From the NCBI GenBank assembly GCA_964546955.1, contig CAZJLP010000011.1, positions 49,671 through 113,670 on the forward strand: a stretch of 64,000 nt of DNA, in the 5' to 3' direction. The notes below the pieces were generated by a model, which was given only the letters and a program-made list of their open reading frames with translations, ran no database searches and was not told where the DNA came from. The translations under genes and the position numbers were made by a program. The stretch is from CAZJLP01 sp964546955 (lineage in GTDB: Bacteria > Verrucomicrobiota > Verrucomicrobiia > Opitutales > Opitutaceae). Below, piece after piece: positions 62,654 to 64,000 of this stretch (the stretch's first letter is position 1; each line of letters starts with the position of its first letter).

Positions 62654-63508
62654 ATGAAATTTTCCCTGCCTCAAGCCGATGTATTTGTGCCGGACGATTC
62701 CCCGCCTGAAGCGGCGCTCGCGCGAGTCACGCACCTGTGCGTCGGGGCTCACCAAGACGATCTCGAGATCATGGCGCACGATGCCATCGCCGACGCGTTC
62801 GAAAAGCCGGGCAAGGCTTTCGGGGGCGTGGTGGTCACGAATGGCGCCGGTTCCCCCCGCACCGGTCCCTATGGCCACCTCAACGACCAGCAGATGCAGG
62901 CCGTGAGAAAAGAGGAGCAGCGTCATGCAGCGCGGGTGGGGAAGTACGCGATCCAGTTCCAACTGGGGCATCCCAGCGCCGCGGTGAAGGAGCCTGGCAA
63001 TGCCGCCGTGCAGGCGGACCTGGCCGTGATTTTCGGCGGGTGCCGCGCCGAGGTGGTTTACTTGCACAATCCGGCGGACAAACACGACACGCATGTGGCC
63101 GTGTTTCTGCGCTGCCTCGAGGCACTGAGGAGTCTTCCGCCCGAGCGACGCCCGGCGCGGGTGCTGGGTTGCGAAGTATGGCGCAATCTCGATTGGTTGG
63201 TCGATGCGGACAAGGTCGCTCTCGATAGCGGGCGCAAGCCCGAGCTGGCCGCGGAGTTGTTGAAAGCCTTCGACTCACAAATCACCGGCGGAAAGCGGTA
63301 CGATCTGGCGACTCTCGGGCGCCGAGCCTCCAATGCCACGTTTCATACCTCGCATGCGACCGACAAATTCGAAGGGGTGACGTGGGCCATGGATCTGACT
63401 CCATTGGTTCGAGACGACGGCCTGGATGTGAAGGTGTTCACCCTGGCCTACATCGACCGGCTGCGAGCCGATGTCGCCGGGAGAATTGTGAAGTTCGCCG
63501 GAGCCTGA
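62654..63508 (+). CDS. PIG-L family N-acetylglucosamine-type deacetylase
   Basis: A 284-residue zinc deacetylase. The signature AHQDDLEIMAH (normally AHPDDxE) near residues 34-44 gives two zinc ligands and the catalytic base. The third ligand lies in HNPADKHDTHVAV (near residue 145). Further family features are FGGVVVTNGAGS and VYLHNP. It would remove acetyl groups from N-acetyl-hexosamine derivatives. Same strand as the ROK protein. Confidence 0.92.
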   Translation: MKFSLPQADVFVPDDSPPEAALARVTHLCVGAHQDDLEIMAHDAIADAFEKPGKAFGGVVVTNGAGSPRTGPYGHLNDQQMQAVRKEEQRHAARVGKYAIQFQLGHPSAAVKEPGNAAVQADLAVIFGGCRAEVVYLHNPADKHDTHVAVFLRCLEALRSLPPERRPARVLGCEVWRNLDWLVDADKVALDSGRKPELAAELLKAFDSQITGGKRYDLATLGRRASNATFHTSHATDKFEGVTWAMDLTPLVRDDGLDVKVFTLAYIDRLRADVAGRIVKFAGA

Positions 63509-63586
63509 GAACAGGGCGAAAATTGGTTTGTAAAATCCCATTGACGCCCGAAACCGCGCCCCCTTTAACTTCGCCTCTTCACGGTC

Positions 63587-63643
<57 letters not shown>

Positions 63644-63662
<19 letters not shown>

Positions 63663-63865
63663 TTTAGACGTTTTCAACGTTTGATTTTGAAGCGGGACGG
63701 GCCGTGAACCAACACCCGGAAGCGAACCGCAGGTTCGACGCAGCGTAGCAACGCGCAGCGGAGATGGGGCACCCGGAGGGTGATCCGCGCAGCGGATTGC
63801 GCATGGCGCAACCATTCCGGGACTTGCCACCATTTAGACGTTTTCAACGTTTGATTTTGAAGCGG
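63644..63865. repeat. 52-bp direct repeat at the 3' end of tRNA-Phe (att-like pair)
   Basis: 63644-63695 (attccgggacttgccaccat and on) is repeated exactly at 63814-63865, 170 bp apart. The repeat covers the last 19 bases of tRNA-Phe plus 33 bases of flank. The 118 bp between contain an inverted ccgcgc/gcgcgg-rich stretch and no ORF. Such duplication of a tRNA 3' end is the usual footprint of tRNA-directed integration. Confidence 0.8.
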
Positions 63866-64000
63866 ACGGCGGGGTTAAAGATCCCTACAGGAAGGGTACC
63901 GCTAATTGTATTTCGCCAATGGGCGAAATCTTGGGTCTGCGGCTTCGGCTTATCGCCTCCGCTTTGGGGTAGGGACCGGCTAATCGCGGGTTGGGGGGGG
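63866..64000. other. Window end, no gene seen
   Basis: Contains an atttcgcc/ggcgaaat hairpin (63907-63931 region) without a T tract. The last eight bases are all G, which may be a sequencing or assembly edge effect. Confidence 0.5.

Overview
This is a 64 kb piece of a high-GC bacterial chromosome. The gene set points to Verrucomicrobiota, most likely an Opitutaceae-like organism. The clues are a large CarboxypepD_reg/TonB-dependent receptor, two-component sensors with WG-rich beta-propellers, a DUF6268-type outer membrane barrel, many secreted sugar-acid enzymes, and very few visible Shine-Dalgarno sequences. The phylum call is inferred from gene content; no rRNA gene is present.

Layout. 1-5.4 kb: the 5' part of a Wzt-type polysaccharide-export ATPase (minus), rpsA (plus) and an APC/KimA-like permease (minus). 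5.8-13.1 kb: a TPR protein, nadA, and a cluster of small proteins of unknown function around a REC-PAS-HisKA-HATPase-REC-REC kinase, ending with a DUF892 ferritin-like protein. 13.2-19.4 kb: a secreted protein, a NarL-type response regulator, its beta-propeller sensor kinase, and a highly structured terminator-bearing minus-strand region that may be a non-coding RNA. 19.4-27 kb: a rhomboid-like membrane protein, a LamG protein, two lactonase-type beta-propellers (one interrupted by a 10-N assembly gap), a secreted lyase-like/CBM protein and a LacI regulator. 27-38 kb: an S9 peptidase, a second hybrid kinase paralogous to the first, an outer membrane barrel, a lipoprotein and the TonB receptor. 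38-48 kb: LigD, a DTW-domain enzyme, a fatty-acid-hydroxylase/hemolysin-III fusion, an M48 protease, a cytochrome c-PQQ sugar dehydrogenase, a glucarate-dehydratase-type enzyme and a LysR regulator.

48.2-54.5 kb is the unusual part. A leader-like region with four alternating complementary segments is followed by a cluster of tRNA genes: Cys(GCA), Met(CAT), Trp(CCA), Phe(GAA) and Arg(TCG). All have good acceptor, anticodon and T stems, but in four of the five the T-loop has lost the T-Psi-C sequence. In Cys, Phe and Arg the D-loop has also lost its GG, and in Trp the D-arm is reshaped. Those four therefore should not form a normal tRNA elbow. Downstream on the same strand lie a small membrane peptide with a perfect Shine-Dalgarno, an HNH nuclease, a FliA-like sigma-70 factor, a divergent RtcB RNA ligase and an 88-aa orphan protein. 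A normal tRNA-Phe(GAA) with a canonical elbow sits at 63.6 kb, so the array copy is redundant. My reading is an RNA-damage or tRNA-decoy/repair module; the function is inference, while the tRNA structures and the neighbourhood can be read directly.

54.5-64 kb: an outer membrane barrel, an MBL-fold hydrolase overlapping ribD, which overlaps rdgB, then a nuclease-like protein, a coiled-coil secreted protein, a ROK-family protein, a PIG-L deacetylase, and tRNA-Phe whose 3' end plus flank is repeated 170 bp downstream like a pair of attachment sites. Three families of intergenic inverted repeats are scattered through the window.
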